Shown here: piece by piece, positions 4,396-5,917 of the stretch
Layout: each line of letters starts with the position of its first letter
How positions within the stretch are numbered: the stretch's first letter is position 1
Source: a bacterium
Lineage (GTDB): Bacteria; Nitrospinota_A; UBA7883; JACRGQ01
Assembly (NCBI GenBank): GCA_021815535.1
Contig: JAKAGL010000166.1
Location: forward strand, 1 to 5,917
DNA: 5,917 nucleotides
Reading direction: 5' to 3'
Made by a program: the position numbers and the translations under genes
The notes under the pieces: model-generated
Seen by the model: only the letters and a program-made list of their open reading frames with translations
Databases searched by the model: none
What the model was told of the DNA's origin: nothing

Positions 4396-5917
4396 ATGAC
4401 GGCGTTATTAAGGCATTTCGGAAATTTATCAATCAAATACAAGCTTGGCGCAATTTTAGCTCCGGCGCTTGTTGCGCTGATGTGTTTTAACACCGCCAGC
4501 ATTGTTGGGGAGATCCGTGACGTTCGAACCATGGCCCACGTGGGGGAACTCGCCACACTGGCGCTGGAAGTCAATACCCTCACGGATGCAATACAAAAAG
4601 AGCGCGACGTGAGCGGTATTTACCTCAGTTCCGCCGGGACAAAAAACGAATCCGAGATGAACGCTCAGCGTACCGCCACGGACGCGGCGGTAAAGAAATT
4701 CAAGGATTATCTAGCCGGCTTCAAAGATAAGGATCTTGAACCGACCATCAGAACGGCGGTCGAGCGCTTGGGTAAATTCGAGAATGAAAGGGTGGATATC
4801 AGCACTCTTTCAAGCCCCTTCAACGATGCAATGGTTTTCTATTCCACCCAGGATGTCCTGCTTCTTAATATTATCGGGCAAATACCGACGCTTTTGGAAG
4901 ATGGTGAGCTTGCCTACCATTTCATGGGTTTTTATTCCATGCTGATGTACAAGGAGCCGATGGGCGTTGAGCGGGCCATTCTCAGCGGCGCGTTTACCAG
5001 CAACAAGTTCGCGCGGGGAACCTACCGCACTCTTATTGAATGCGTAAGGTCCCAGGAAAACTTCAAAAATATCTATTTAACCGCCATGCCTCAGGATGAC
5101 CGTGAAGTGCTTATTGAGGTTCTCAAGGATCCCAGCATTGCCAAGTCCGAGCAGTACCGGGAACTTGCCATAGCAAAAGTCGATGAAGGTCATTTCGATA
5201 TCGATCCCGCCGAGTGGGTCAAGGTTCAGACTGAAAAAATGGAAAAGGTGGAAAAAAAGCTGATCACCGGCCACTTGAAAACGGAAATCATGAAGGTAAA
5301 CGCCGCAAAATCCGGCGATGCCAAAACCGCGCTGGTTTTCACCTTGATCGTCAGCCTTGGCGTTTTAACCATGACTCTCATCGTGGCGGTTTCCATTGCC
5401 AGAAGCATCCTCAAGTCGGTGAAGGACGCGGGGGAGGTTATGTCGGAAATCGCAAAGGGCGACTTCACGCGTGAAGTACCGGTAACATCGCAGGATGAAA
5501 TGGGCGTTTTGGGGAATAACGTGAATGCGATGATGGCCGATCTCAGGAAGATGTTCACCGAGATAGGGCAGAATTCGAAAACGCTTGCCGCATCGGCGGA
5601 AGAGATGTCGGCGATCTCGTCGCAGTTGGCCAGCGGGTCGGAGGAGATGAATGCGCAGGCTTCCGGGGTGGCCAGCGCCACTGAACAGCTGTCGGCCAAT
5701 ATCAACGCGATGGCGGCGGGAGCCGAGGAATCGAGCGCGAATTCCAACACCGTTGCATCGACGGCTGAGCAGATGTCGGCCAACATGAGTTCGATAGCCA
5801 GCTCGATCGAGGAGATGTCGATCACGATCAAGGACATCGCGGGGAACAGCGAGCAGACCTCGAAGGTTGCCAACGACGCGATGGGGCTGTCGAAGTCGGC
5901 CAGCGAGACGATGCAGA
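4396..5917 (+). CDS. Transmembrane methyl-accepting chemotaxis protein with NIT-like sensory domain, 3'-truncated
   Basis: The frame is open from ATG 4396 to the window end (507 residues), so the C-terminal part with the hairpin tip is missing. TM1 is at about 17-37 and TM2 at about 311-335, enclosing a periplasmic region of some 270 residues. That region resembles the NIT (nitrate/nitrite-sensing) family: QKERDVSGIYL at 67-77, a helical middle, MLMYKEPMGVERAILSGAF at 182-200 and a following SQENFKNIYLTA. A HAMP linker follows at about 332-388 (AKGDF, DEMG), with Ser341 where a conserved Pro is usual. From about 390 the cytoplasmic methyl-accepting helix begins, with E-E or E-Q pairs at 402, 416, 430, 444, 458, 472 and 486. 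By family it is an inner-membrane receptor modified by CheR and CheB and linked by CheW to CheA. MCP identity is firm; the NIT assignment and a nitrate/nitrite ligand are inference. It is probably transcribed from its own promoter at 4298-4326. Confidence 0.92.
   Translation, partial: MTALLRHFGNLSIKYKLGAILAPALVALMCFNTASIVGEIRDVRTMAHVGELATLALEVNTLTDAIQKERDVSGIYLSSAGTKNESEMNAQRTATDAAVKKFKDYLAGFKDKDLEPTIRTAVERLGKFENERVDISTLSSPFNDAMVFYSTQDVLLLNIIGQIPTLLEDGELAYHFMGFYSMLMYKEPMGVERAILSGAFTSNKFARGTYRTLIECVRSQENFKNIYLTAMPQDDREVLIEVLKDPSIAKSEQYRELAIAKVDEGHFDIDPAEWVKVQTEKMEKVEKKLITGHLKTEIMKVNAAKSGDAKTALVFTLIVSLGVLTMTLIVAVSIARSILKSVKDAGEVMSEIAKGDFTREVPVTSQDEMGVLGNNVNAMMADLRKMFTEIGQNSKTLAASAEEMSAISSQLASGSEEMNAQASGVASATEQLSANINAMAAGAEESSANSNTVASTAEQMSANMSSIASSIEEMSITIKDIAGNSEQTSKVANDAMGLSKSASETMQ
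5593..5865 (+). repeat. 42-bp periodic coding repeat in the receptor methylation helix
   Basis: Seven units of 14 codons each carry an E-(E/Q) pair at the same position, in a degenerate pattern [small]-E-E/Q-M/L-S-A. At the midpoint of each unit, seven residues after the first Glu, the residue is Ser, Ser, Asn, Asn, Ser, Lys, Asn. The period equals two heptads of a coiled coil. The DNA is only loosely repeated, but GAG/GAA-CAG/GAG-ATG-TCG recurs. The repeat may continue past the window end. Confidence 0.75.

Noticed and set aside
5226..5873. 215-codon minus-strand ORF opposite the receptor signalling domain
   Set aside because: It mirrors the repetitive Ala/Ser/Glu coding of the receptor, whose codons rarely give stops on the opposite strand. 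The plus-strand MCP domains are unmistakable.

Overview
The window holds part of a bacterial chemosensory (che) gene cluster, all on the plus strand. In order it contains the 3' part of a hybrid cheA (1-1350), cheW (1365-1856), cheB (1982-3115), cheR (3112-4011), a gene-free AT-rich gap of about 380 bp, and the 5' part of a transmembrane methyl-accepting chemotaxis protein gene (mcp, 4396 to the window end). Both end genes are cut by the window edges, not visibly broken. The source looks like a Gram-negative, moderately GC-rich bacterium. The 14-residue-periodic EE/EQ receptor helix and the CheA-receiver fusion resemble genes I associate with deltaproteobacterial, magnetotactic or Nitrospinota-like lineages, but that is an impression and the sequence does not fix the taxon.

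How the genes work together, from family knowledge: the receptor senses a ligand through a NIT-like (nitrate/nitrite-sensing type) periplasmic module. CheW and the CheW-like domains of CheA couple receptors to the kinase. CheR methylates and CheB demethylates receptor glutamates to give adaptation. CheA carries its own C-terminal receiver domain. No separate cheY, cheD or cheZ lies inside the window, although they could lie outside it. A CheA-receiver fusion is common in chemosensory systems that control something other than, or in addition to, flagellar rotation, so the output cannot be told from here.

Layout of signals: cheA/cheW and cheB/cheR are tightly packed, with stop/start overlap or near-overlap, and look co-transcribed. 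The cheW-cheB junction (1857-1981) is less tidy. It holds a short ORF in the cheB frame that ends in a stop just before cheB, no Shine-Dalgarno sequence for either possible cheB start, and a perfect TATAAT close to the cheB ATG. The 4012-4395 gap is clearly poorer in GC, has an orphan strong Shine-Dalgarno just after cheR, and contains a reasonable sigma70-like promoter for the receptor gene.

No wholly new system is evident. The observations most worth a second look are inside the receptor: seven Glu-Glu/Gln pairs at exact 14-residue spacing, and a sharp change in serine codon use between the sensory and signalling halves that suggests a mosaic gene.
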